Shown here in pieces: positions 17,590 to 24,127 of a DNA stretch of 64,000 nt (the first letter of the stretch is position 1; each line of letters begins with the position of its first letter). The stretch comes from Brevundimonas sp. NIBR10. Lineage in GTDB: Bacteria; Pseudomonadota; Alphaproteobacteria; Caulobacterales; Caulobacteraceae. The translations under genes and the position numbers were made by a program. The notes beneath the pieces are model-generated. The model was not told where the DNA came from and did no database searches. It saw only the letters and a program-made list of their open reading frames with translations. The stretch lies in contig NZ_CP115464.1 in the NCBI RefSeq assembly GCF_027912515.1, positions 62,001 to 126,000 on the forward strand, given 5' to 3'.

Positions 17590-18318
17590 ATGTGCAATCT
17601 CTATTCCCTGCGCAAGGGCCCGGCAGCGATCATCGACCTGACCCGGGCGCTCTCCAACAACGCCGGCAATGTCGAGCCCCGTGATCTCTATCCGGACTAC
17701 GCTGCGCCGATCGTCCGCACCGATGCGCACGGCGTGCGCGAACTGGCGACGGCCCGCTGGGGCATGCCTTCGTCCAGGAAGGCCCTCTTGGACGCCGCGA
17801 CCCGGCGAGCGGACAAGCTACGGGCCAAGGGCAAGCCGGTGGATTTCGACCGGCTGCTGGAGCTGGAGCCTGACGCCGGCACGACGAACGTCCGCAACTC
17901 CAAGTCGGCCCACTGGCGCCCGTGGCTCTCACCCGCCAACCGATGCCTGGTCCCGTTCACCGCCTTCAGCGAGCCGGGTCGCGACGCCGAGGGGCGCTAC
18001 AAGCCCGTGTGGTTCAGACTGATCGACGACGATCCCGAGCCACTGGCATTCTTCGCAGGCGTCCACGTCCGCGACCACACCTGCGTCCGCAAGATCAAGA
18101 CGGGCCTGGAGACCTGCGACCTCTTCGCCTTCCTGACGACAGACCCGGTCGAACCGGTCCGGACGGTTCACCCCAAGGCCATGCCTCTGATCCTGATGAC
18201 GGAAGAGGAACGCGAGACCTGGATGCGGGCGGACTGGACCGAGGCCTCCGAGTTGCAGATCCGCGCCCAGCCGGAGGCCTTGCTCGAGGTGTTCAATCGA
18301 GGCGCGATGACCACATGA
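17590..18318 (+). CDS. SOS response-associated (HMCES/YedK, SRAP) protein
   Basis: A 242-aa SRAP-family protein. The catalytic Cys2 (MCNLYS) is present, exposed after removal of Met1. 'NVRNSKSAHW' stands for the family's NARSE-like motif, a Glu is in 'FTAFSEP', and the active-site His is in 'HPKAMPLIL'. These proteins crosslink to abasic sites in single-stranded DNA and shield them. The stop overlaps the next start (ATGA). Codons 46-50 run through one copy of the dispersed 15-bp palindrome. The N-terminus is MCNLY rather than the commoner MCGRY. Confidence 0.88.
   Translation: MCNLYSLRKGPAAIIDLTRALSNNAGNVEPRDLYPDYAAPIVRTDAHGVRELATARWGMPSSRKALLDAATRRADKLRAKGKPVDFDRLLELEPDAGTTNVRNSKSAHWRPWLSPANRCLVPFTAFSEPGRDAEGRYKPVWFRLIDDDPEPLAFFAGVHVRDHTCVRKIKTGLETCDLFAFLTTDPVEPVRTVHPKAMPLILMTEEERETWMRADWTEASELQIRAQPEALLEVFNRGAMTT
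17725..17739. repeat. Dispersed 15-bp palindrome, copy 1 (G centre)
   Basis: GCGCACGGCGTGCGC inside the HMCES-type gene, read there as codons for AHGVR. Confidence 0.8.
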
Positions 18319-19118
18319 CCGACCTTCCAGTGAAAACCTTGAGTCGCTCTACGATCGTGATCACCGCTGCGATTGTGGTGCTTGTGCTGGCTGCGGGAAC
18401 GATCTTTTGGGCCGGACAGATTCGGGCACAGCGCGTTGCGGTTTTTGAGCGGGCAGCTGACTGTACGAGCCACAGCGCTTGCACTGAAGAGGCGGGCCTT
18501 CGTTCCGCAGCCATGGCCGAAGTCGCCCTGGATGTTAGTCTTCTCCAAATGTTCCTGTCTGCGGCGAGCGTCGTCGCGATTTTTGCCACGGTCTATTATA
18601 CCGCAAGATCAGCTGGCGCTGCAGCAGACAGCGCTAAGACAGCCGCCGATCAGTTGGCGAAGAACCTTGAGAAAGAAGTCATTTCGAGCCGGGCATACAT
18701 CGTCGGGTCACGCCCAGTCAGCCAAACCGTCTGGCTTCATGGAGATTATCCAATAGGGATTGAAGTGAACTTCAGAAATGCGGGTAGGACGCCAGCGAAA
18801 AATATTCAGTTCTGGGCTGACCTTGTGGCTCAGAGAGAGGGTGACTTGATTGAGGATGTGTTCATCGAACTGCCTCCTGCGCCCCTGCCGTTTACTGTAC
18901 TGATGCCCGATCAAAGCGAGAATATCCGGCTTTGTCAGTCTTACGTGATGTCCCAGTCAGATCGTGAGAAAGTCGAACAGCTCAAAATCACACTCATGAT
19001 CGCGGGTATAATTCGGTACCAGGATGCGTTCAACTTTGAGCGAGAGTCTCGGTTTTCCTACCTGTATCGTCACGGCACAGGTTGGAACGCTTCTCGGCAG
19101 CACGACACATTCACCTAG
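18315..19118 (+). CDS. Hypothetical membrane protein, prophage cargo
   Basis: A 267-aa protein whose ATG overlaps the stop of the HMCES-type gene. It has two transmembrane helices: residues 13-33 ('VITAAIVVLVLAAGTIFWA') and about 76-95 ('LQMFLSAASVVAIFATVYYT'). The intervening 40 residues contain two cysteines ('DCTSHSACTEE') and probably face the periplasm. A helix and then a beta-rich cytoplasmic domain of about 150 aa follow ('IGIEVNFRNAGRTPAKNIQF'). GC content is lower than in the phage core. Function unknown; a moron or superinfection-exclusion role is only a guess. Confidence 0.65.
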   Translation: MTDLPVKTLSRSTIVITAAIVVLVLAAGTIFWAGQIRAQRVAVFERAADCTSHSACTEEAGLRSAAMAEVALDVSLLQMFLSAASVVAIFATVYYTARSAGAAADSAKTAADQLAKNLEKEVISSRAYIVGSRPVSQTVWLHGDYPIGIEVNFRNAGRTPAKNIQFWADLVAQREGDLIEDVFIELPPAPLPFTVLMPDQSENIRLCQSYVMSQSDREKVEQLKITLMIAGIIRYQDAFNFERESRFSYLYRHGTGWNASRQHDTFT

Positions 19119-19686
19119 TTGCCCCAAGGTTCATCGCCGCCTGCTGTTGACGGACCCAGTCCTGAAGGGCTGAGAACCGCGCGGCGTCCGCGTGACAGAC
19201 GCCGTAGTTTTCCGCGATGACGGTGCCTAGCCGGGACGGGGCGACGTCACTGGGCTCAAGGAACCCGGCGGGGTCATCAGGCCTGCCGGAGGCGTCGGAA
19301 AACGGGCGGCCGGCGGTGCCGGTGGCGGCCGCGTCATGCAGGCGCACAAGGCCGACAGGCAGAGCGTAGCGAAGATCAGCTTCAGCGGGGACATAGACGG
19401 GAACCTCCTTGATGATGGTCTGGGTGACGGTGCGGATGCGGGCCTGTTCGGCCGTGGCGCGGGTGTCGATCGCCGTGGTGATGTCGGCCTGGTCGCGCTC
19501 GCGATCGAGCGCGTCGCGGATCGCCGCCGCGCGGACCTCGGAGGCGTGGATGCGGACGCTGGCGGTATCAGCCGAGGCTTTCCAGTCGCGCACCGTCCAG
19601 CCCCCGGCGAAGCCGATGGCCAGCATGACGGCCGCCGTCAGCGCATAGCCGCGCCAGCCGGCGACGGCGGAGAGGAGGCGGGTCAT
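19111..19686 (-). CDS. Spanin inner-membrane subunit (Rz-like)
   Basis: A 191-aa protein with one N-terminal transmembrane helix ('ALTAAVMLAIGFAGGWTV', residues 15-32), then a long helical periplasmic part rich in Ala, Glu, Arg and Thr ('VRAAAIRDALDRERDQ') and 'IIKEVPVYVP'. This is the usual layout of phage i-spanins, which fuse inner and outer membranes at lysis. It follows the endolysin and the 35-aa membrane peptide with ATGA overlap. An outer-membrane Rz1 partner was not found. Confidence 0.75.
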   Translation of the reverse strand: MTRLLSAVAGWRGYALTAAVMLAIGFAGGWTVRDWKASADTASVRIHASEVRAAAIRDALDRERDQADITTAIDTRATAEQARIRTVTQTIIKEVPVYVPAEADLRYALPVGLVRLHDAAATGTAGRPFSDASGRPDDPAGFLEPSDVAPSRLGTVIAENYGVCHADAARFSALQDWVRQQQAAMNLGATR

Positions 19687-19790
19687 TTCAGCACCTTGCG
19701 GATGAACGCGCCCATGAGGGCGATGGGGGTCAGGAAGCCGAGCGCAAAGCCCACGGCGAAGGCCAGGGCGACGGCCAAGGCGACGATCAC
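19683..19790 (-). CDS. 35-aa transmembrane peptide between endolysin and spanin (holin-like)
   Basis: It starts at GTG 19790, overlapping the endolysin stop (GTGA), and stops at a TGA that overlaps the spanin ATG (ATGA). The peptide is one hydrophobic helix ('ALAVALAFAVGFALGFL') and a basic end 'FIRKVLK'. Its exact fit between two lysis genes suggests a real product, perhaps a pinholin-like or lysis regulator peptide. Confidence 0.6.
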   Translation of the reverse strand: MIVALAVALAFAVGFALGFLTPIALMGAFIRKVLK

Positions 19791-20473
19791 GACCGCGCCG
19801 CCCGGGCGTAGGCCGCCGCCAGCTTCTCGTCGTACTTGTTCTTGCGGTAGGCCGTGCCGTTGTAGCCCCGCGCGAAGGCCGCCCAGTCCAGGCGGCGCAG
19901 CGGGGCGATCAGGCCGTTGGCGGCCAGGAAGCCCTCGAACGCCTTGAGCTGGGTCGGCTCGTCGCGCGCCATGGCTTCGGCGAAGTCGAACGGCGAGCCA
20001 TAGCCGCAGGCCACGTGGTTCTCGCCCAGGATCTGGAAACGGCCATAGGAGGCGCTGGCGAACCCGGCGTCGATGTCGAGCTCGATCATGCTGACCAGCT
20101 GGTCGTAACGCGCCGCCTGAAGGCGGGGGTAGGGGCGCTGGCCCCAGGTCGGGTAGCTGAGGGTTGGATGGCTGCGGTCGAACCGGTGCTGGGTCGCGCG
20201 GCTGAATCGATGCGGCTCCGGCAGGATCTTGGGATAGCCGTCCTGGAACCCGACCCCGGCCGCCTCGGCCTCATCGACGGCCTTGATCGCGGCATAGGGG
20301 ACGCCCAGGCGCGCGGCCGAGGCTTCCAGGTCCTGTCGGGTCAGGCGGGTGTCCGGGCCATCCTCAAGTGCGCGCAGGATCGCGGCTCGCGTCAGACGGC
20401 CCCACATGCCGTCGATCGCGCCGGCGTAACGGCCGGTTTCGGCCAGGCGTGTTTGCAGGGCCCTGAGGTCCAT
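19787..20473 (-). CDS. Endolysin: N-acetylmuramidase with peptidoglycan-binding domain
   Basis: A 228-aa protein. Residues 1-45 ('LRALQTRLAETGRYAGAIDG') form a peptidoglycan-binding repeat. Residues 50-228 match the N-acetylmuramidase (DUF3380) family: the catalytic Glu region 'AVDEAEAAGVGF', 'SYGRFQILGENHVACGY' and 'FARGYNGTAYRKNKYDEKLA'. It cleaves the glycan backbone to release phage. No signal peptide is visible, so it needs a holin. Placement at the end of the late region with a spanin fits. Confidence 0.9.
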   Translation of the reverse strand: MDLRALQTRLAETGRYAGAIDGMWGRLTRAAILRALEDGPDTRLTRQDLEASAARLGVPYAAIKAVDEAEAAGVGFQDGYPKILPEPHRFSRATQHRFDRSHPTLSYPTWGQRPYPRLQAARYDQLVSMIELDIDAGFASASYGRFQILGENHVACGYGSPFDFAEAMARDEPTQLKAFEGFLAANGLIAPLRRLDWAAFARGYNGTAYRKNKYDEKLAAAYARAARS

Positions 20474-20522
20474 GGGTCTCTCCAGATTGTCGAGGGGTGG
20501 ATCGGTGTGTCAGGGTCGGCGG

Positions 20523-20681
20523 ATGACCGACCCCGAGATCGTGCGAAAAGCGGTGCAGGCCGCGATCAGAGAGGCGAACCGTCCGGACGGCCGCCGCATC
20601 CCGTGGCTGGACGAGCGGGCGCTCGAAGCCGTGGCGATCGAACGCTATCTGGCCGAGACGGACCATCGTGCGCCCGAATGA
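20523..20681 (+). CDS. Mini-gene 1 of a rightward trio, 52 aa
   Basis: Starts MTDPEIVRKAVQAAIREANR, hydrophilic and helical. It opens a rightward trio (20523-20931) in which each start overlaps the previous stop by ATGA or GTGA. The trio is transcribed against the late operon, between tail and lysis genes. Function unknown. Confidence 0.5.
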   Translation: MTDPEIVRKAVQAAIREANRPDGRRIPWLDERALEAVAIERYLAETDHRAPE

Positions 20682-20830
20682 AATCGCTCACCCTCGCCGT
20701 GCTGTTCGTCCTGACCGGGTTTGACCCCATCGCCGGCAGCATCGCGGCCGTTCAGGAATGGCGCGCGATCGAGGCCTATGACCGGTGCGCGGCCGGGGCT
20801 GGAGCGCTGAACGATTGGGCCTGCGAGTGA
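20678..20830 (+). CDS. Mini-gene 2 of the trio, 50-aa exported or membrane peptide
   Basis: Starts MKSLTLAVLFVLTGFDPIAG, a signal-like or membrane-anchor sequence, followed by a short tail with two cysteines (DRCAAG, DWACE). It overlaps both neighbours by 4 bp. A small envelope peptide seems likely; function unknown. Confidence 0.5.
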   Translation: MKSLTLAVLFVLTGFDPIAGSIAAVQEWRAIEAYDRCAAGAGALNDWACE

Positions 20831-20931
20831 GGGACCGGCGCGAGGCGTTGATGCTAGCCGCCCTGGTCGTCGTCACGCTGGCGATGGGCGCAGTGACCGC
20901 GTGGCAGGTTTGGCAGCGGTTCGCCTGGTAG
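20827..20931 (+). CDS. Mini-gene 3 of the trio, 34-aa membrane peptide
   Basis: Starts at GTG 20827 overlapping the previous stop. One transmembrane helix ('ALMLAALVVVTLAMGAVTAW') lies behind a basic start 'RDRREA' and before a Trp-rich end 'QVWQRFAW'. The gene ends 30 bp before a copy of the dispersed palindrome. Confidence 0.45.
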   Translation: MRDRREALMLAALVVVTLAMGAVTAWQVWQRFAW

Positions 20932-20961
20932 AATCGAGGACGGCCCCAGGGCCGAAAGAGG

Positions 20962-20976
20962 GCGCACGGCGTGCGC
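20962..20976. repeat. Dispersed 15-bp palindrome, copy 2 (G centre, intergenic)
   Basis: GCGCACGGCGTGCGC between the convergent ends of the rightward mini-gene trio and the leftward late operon. This is the only one of the nine copies that lies outside coding sequence. Confidence 0.8.
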
Positions 20977-20984
20977 CGAGGCGG

Positions 20985-21461
20985 TCAGCACTCGTCCGAC
21001 AGTTCCGGCGGTGAGTTGCGCGGACGCGATGGCCGACGGATGCGATAGTTCGGCACAGGCTGATCCGGCGTCAGCCGGTCCAGCATTCGCGTGTTGGCGG
21101 CGTCAAGGGCCTCGGGCAGGGTGTCGCGGACCGCCTCCTTGACCGCCCCGACGTCGGCCGCCCGGACCTCGGCAACGACCAGCCGCCCGTCGTGGATCAG
21201 CATGCTGGCCAGCATGATCGTCGAGGTGATCGCGCAAAGGACCAGAAGCCAGACGAGGCCTTCCGGGATCTTTCCGGCATAGCCCCAGAGCTCGAACGCG
21301 GCGAAGGCGCAAGCCAGAGCGACTGCGTCCATCAGGCGGCGGACCAGGACATTCGTCGAATAGGCTGATCGCACCATAGGCCGGAACAACTCGGCACGGG
21401 CGAAGACGGTCAGTCCGACGATGACGACGGAAACCAGGGTGGCAATGGCCGTGATGCTCAT
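20985..21461 (-). CDS. Small multi-helix membrane protein, last gene of the late operon
   Basis: 158 aa from the ATG at 21461, which overlaps the previous stop (ATGA); a start at 21488 would overlap by 31 bp. Hydrophobic segments lie at about residues 2-22 ('ITAIATLVSVVIVGLTVF'), 43-60 and 66-88 ('GLVWLLVLCAITSTIMLASM'). The tail is charged and Pro/Arg-rich. Its position next to lysis genes makes it a holin candidate, but no holin family is recognised. Confidence 0.6.
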   Translation of the reverse strand: MSITAIATLVSVVIVGLTVFARAELFRPMVRSAYSTNVLVRRLMDAVALACAFAAFELWGYAGKIPEGLVWLLVLCAITSTIMLASMLIHDGRLVVAEVRAADVGAVKEAVRDTLPEALDAANTRMLDRLTPDQPVPNYRIRRPSRPRNSPPELSDEC

Positions 21462-21931
21462 GGCGTTGGCCTCATGGAGGTCAGCCACCGCAGGGCAAGA
21501 TCACGAAGGGTGGCGGGGTTGGAGAGAAGTTTCAGGGCCCCGAAGACACCGGGCGCGAAGCGCCACGCGCCCATGCCGATGCCGAATCCGACCGCGCGCA
21601 GGTCGGAGGGCGTGGCGTCCTGGAAGAACCGGCCGGCCTGTGGCCCCAGATAGGCGGCGACGATCCCGCCGACCAGGACGGCGAACAGGCCCTCGATCGC
21701 GGCCCTGACCACATCCCGACGCTCGACCGGCTCGGGGCCCAGGGACACAACGCCGATGTGGACCATGGCCGAGACCAGGCCGCCCGCCGCGCCGGCGACC
21801 GCGATCCATTCGGGGTCCACGGTTCGCGGGCTGATCACCCCGGCCCAGGCTGCCACGCTGACAGCCAGGTTCAGGACGAAGCCGATCCCAAGCGCAGAGC
21901 AGGGCTCCAGCCATCTCACGACGCGATTCAT
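21458..21931 (-). CDS. Small membrane protein with about four helices, holin candidate
   Basis: A 157-aa protein with hydrophobic segments at about 12-32 ('ALGIGFVLNLAVSVAAWAG'), 44-65 ('IAVAGAAGGLVSAMVHIGVV'), 80-97 ('GLFAVLVGGIVAAYLGP') and a weaker fourth. It is translationally coupled to the following membrane protein. Position downstream of tail genes and upstream of the endolysin fits a holin, but this rests on topology and context only. Confidence 0.6.
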   Translation of the reverse strand: MNRVVRWLEPCSALGIGFVLNLAVSVAAWAGVISPRTVDPEWIAVAGAAGGLVSAMVHIGVVSLGPEPVERRDVVRAAIEGLFAVLVGGIVAAYLGPQAGRFFQDATPSDLRAVGFGIGMGAWRFAPGVFGALKLLSNPATLRDLALRWLTSMRPTP

Positions 21932-21964
21932 GGGCGATACTCCGCGCCGGTTTTTACAGAAAGG

Positions 21965-22198
21965 TCAGGCCGCCGCCGCGACCAGGGCGTCGATCGCCGC
22001 CTGGCGGTCGGCGAAGGGCTCGGCGATCGCGGCCCCGCGCAGGGTGCGGAAGGCCATCCACCGGCTGGCCCCGGTCATGCCTGCGAAGACGTCCTCGCAG
22101 CGAACATAGCCCAGTACCCGGTTGTCGACCGACACCTCCCAGACCTGATAGGCGACGACGGCGTTCCAGAGTTCGCGGGGGAAGTTCAGGACGATCAT
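21965..22198 (-). CDS. 77-aa protein after the tail spike
   Basis: Starts MIVLNFPRELWNAVVAYQVW, overlapping the spike stop by ATGA. It has a small alpha/beta look ('VSVDNRVLGYVRCEDVFAGM') and ends with an alanine-rich helix. Possibly a spike chaperone or a small tail accessory; no family recognised. Confidence 0.55.
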   Translation of the reverse strand: MIVLNFPRELWNAVVAYQVWEVSVDNRVLGYVRCEDVFAGMTGASRWMAFRTLRGAAIAEPFADRQAAIDALVAAAA

Positions 22199-24117
22199 GC
22201 CGGGTCGCCTCTGGTGAGCATGTTGCTGATCCCGCCCGTCACCGAAATCTGGCCGTGAAGGATGGAACCGTGATGGGGGGTCACGGCCCGGGCCCGGAAG
22301 GTCAGCTCCAGGCCGTCGGGCACGACGTCGAGGGCGATCCCGCCGAACGGCGAACCGTCGCCCTTGACCGAATACCAGGGATGGTTCGGCGCGGGGTTCC
22401 AGGTGGCGACGCCCCCATCCTGGCCCAGGGCATAGTCGCAACAGGCGGTGCCGTATCCGACCTGTTGGACCGTGCCGTCGGCCTCGACCGAGACCTTGCC
22501 GCCGCCGGCGGGCCGCCCGTCGGCCGGGCTGCCGAGCAGCACCTTGCCGATCTCGATATAGCCCATGGCCGCGACGCCGGGAAAGCTGCCCTCGGCCGGG
22601 ATGCCCCTGTGGGTGCCGCCGGCCATCTGGAGCCCGACACCCTGTTCCAGGGTGATGCAGCCGGTGCGCAGACCCAGAGGCCCGGACATGTCGGTGTCGC
22701 CGCCCTTGTTGCCCCAGTCGCGCACGCCGGACACCGGGCCGTCGCCCATTGGATAGCGGCCGAGCGTCGCGGTCGCCGCGCCGTCCGACTGGGACTCGGC
22801 CAGGTTGATGATGTTCGTCTGGTAGACCATGGCATCATCCCAGGTGAAGGTGCCTGCGTTCGCCCCGGTCAGGTCGGCCGTGACCTTGATATCGCCCACG
22901 ACCACGTTCTCGTCGCGCTGGTCGGCGCGCACGCCGCGCGGGAAGGGATTGATGTCGCCGTCGACCAAGCCGTTGCGGGCGAGGTTGCCGCGTACGTGAA
23001 CCTTGCCCTTGGTGCCGGTCCCGTTCCTGAACCACACGCCGTACTTGGCATTGACCTGTTCGTCGCTCGCATTGTGGCAGGTGACGTCGATGTCGAAATC
23101 GCTGAACAGGCTCTCGCGACCGGCCGGGGTGGCGAAGGTGTCCATGTCCACCACGACGGCGGCGTAGCAGCCCTGGCTCTCGAAATCCTCGATCCGCACG
23201 TTCAGCAGGGGCTGATTGCCGGTGATCCTCAGACCGAAGGACGCCGTGTTCAACAGGCTGTTGCGCGGGTGATGGATCGACACCCGGCTCAGGGTCTGGC
23301 CCCGGAACAGATAGGGGGTGGTGATGTGGAAGTGGAAGACGTCGTCGTCGAACCCCGTCGTCACAAGCCGGGCCCCGGTCGAGAAGGCCAGGTTGCACCA
23401 GCCCTCGACCTCGATCGGACCGGCGACCTCGCCCCCGCCCTCGGGATCCGTGAACCACAGGGTCGCATTGTCGTCGGCGCAGGCCTGAGCCAGGGCCGTC
23501 AGGGCGGCGGTGTAGGCGGCCGGCTCGAGGCCGCGCGGGATCTCGCCCTCATAGCGTTCGCCGCCCATGCCGAGCCGCTCGCGCCCGGCGGACGCCGCCG
23601 CCACCTGGACCCAGTCGCGGCCGAAGTCGCTGGCCGCATAGTTGCCCGGCATGCCGATCGGCCCGGCCGAGCCGCGCACGATGCCGACCCCCTGGGCGTC
23701 GCGGTTGATGGTCAGCTCGCCGCCCTGACCGCCGGGCGGCGGCGCATCGCCCTCGACCGGGGCGCCGTTCAAGGCGGGGTTGATCGGCAGGACACCCAGG
23801 GCCAGCACCGCCACCGTGTCATCCTGACGATGTTCGCGCAGCCGCCACTGGTAGCTGAGCGGCGCGCGGTCGGCCATGGCGGCGGCGGGGACGCGCAGGC
23901 TGATCCGGCCGCCCGCCTCGAACAGATAGCCGGACGCGCTTTCGATCGAGAACCCGGCGTCCTCGAACAGACCCGAGACCGGGGCCATGGTCAGGCTGAA
24001 GGTCGAGCCGGTAAAGTCCGACGCCTCGCCGTCGTCGCTGAACAGGAAGTCCTGAACCCAGTCGGCGTCGGCGAAGACGGGCGTCATCAGGCGCGCGGGT
24101 ACGGTCGCGACGGACAT
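22195..24117 (-). CDS. Tail spike/appendage protein with beta-helix
   Basis: A 640-aa protein. The first 110 residues ('VFADADWVQDFLFSDDGEA', then 'FSLTMAP') look like a particle-binding domain. After a Gly/Pro linker (about 115-160) residues 210-480 have many short strands with turns ('GWCNLAFSTGARLVTTGF', 'ITGNQPLLNVRIEDFESQG'), as in parallel beta-helix spikes. The C-terminal 140 residues form a separate domain. It follows the J protein gene closely. Likely binds or degrades a host surface glycan; no catalytic residues identified. Confidence 0.7.
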   Translation of the reverse strand: MSVATVPARLMTPVFADADWVQDFLFSDDGEASDFTGSTFSLTMAPVSGLFEDAGFSIESASGYLFEAGGRISLRVPAAAMADRAPLSYQWRLREHRQDDTVAVLALGVLPINPALNGAPVEGDAPPPGGQGGELTINRDAQGVGIVRGSAGPIGMPGNYAASDFGRDWVQVAAASAGRERLGMGGERYEGEIPRGLEPAAYTAALTALAQACADDNATLWFTDPEGGGEVAGPIEVEGWCNLAFSTGARLVTTGFDDDVFHFHITTPYLFRGQTLSRVSIHHPRNSLLNTASFGLRITGNQPLLNVRIEDFESQGCYAAVVVDMDTFATPAGRESLFSDFDIDVTCHNASDEQVNAKYGVWFRNGTGTKGKVHVRGNLARNGLVDGDINPFPRGVRADQRDENVVVGDIKVTADLTGANAGTFTWDDAMVYQTNIINLAESQSDGAATATLGRYPMGDGPVSGVRDWGNKGGDTDMSGPLGLRTGCITLEQGVGLQMAGGTHRGIPAEGSFPGVAAMGYIEIGKVLLGSPADGRPAGGGKVSVEADGTVQQVGYGTACCDYALGQDGGVATWNPAPNHPWYSVKGDGSPFGGIALDVVPDGLELTFRARAVTPHHGSILHGQISVTGGISNMLTRGDPA

Positions 24118-24127
24118 CGGCGTCTCC

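Noticed and set aside
22926..22940. GCGCACGCCGCGCGG, a near match to the dispersed palindrome
   Set aside because: Two mismatches break the right half and the symmetry; likely chance in GC-rich DNA.
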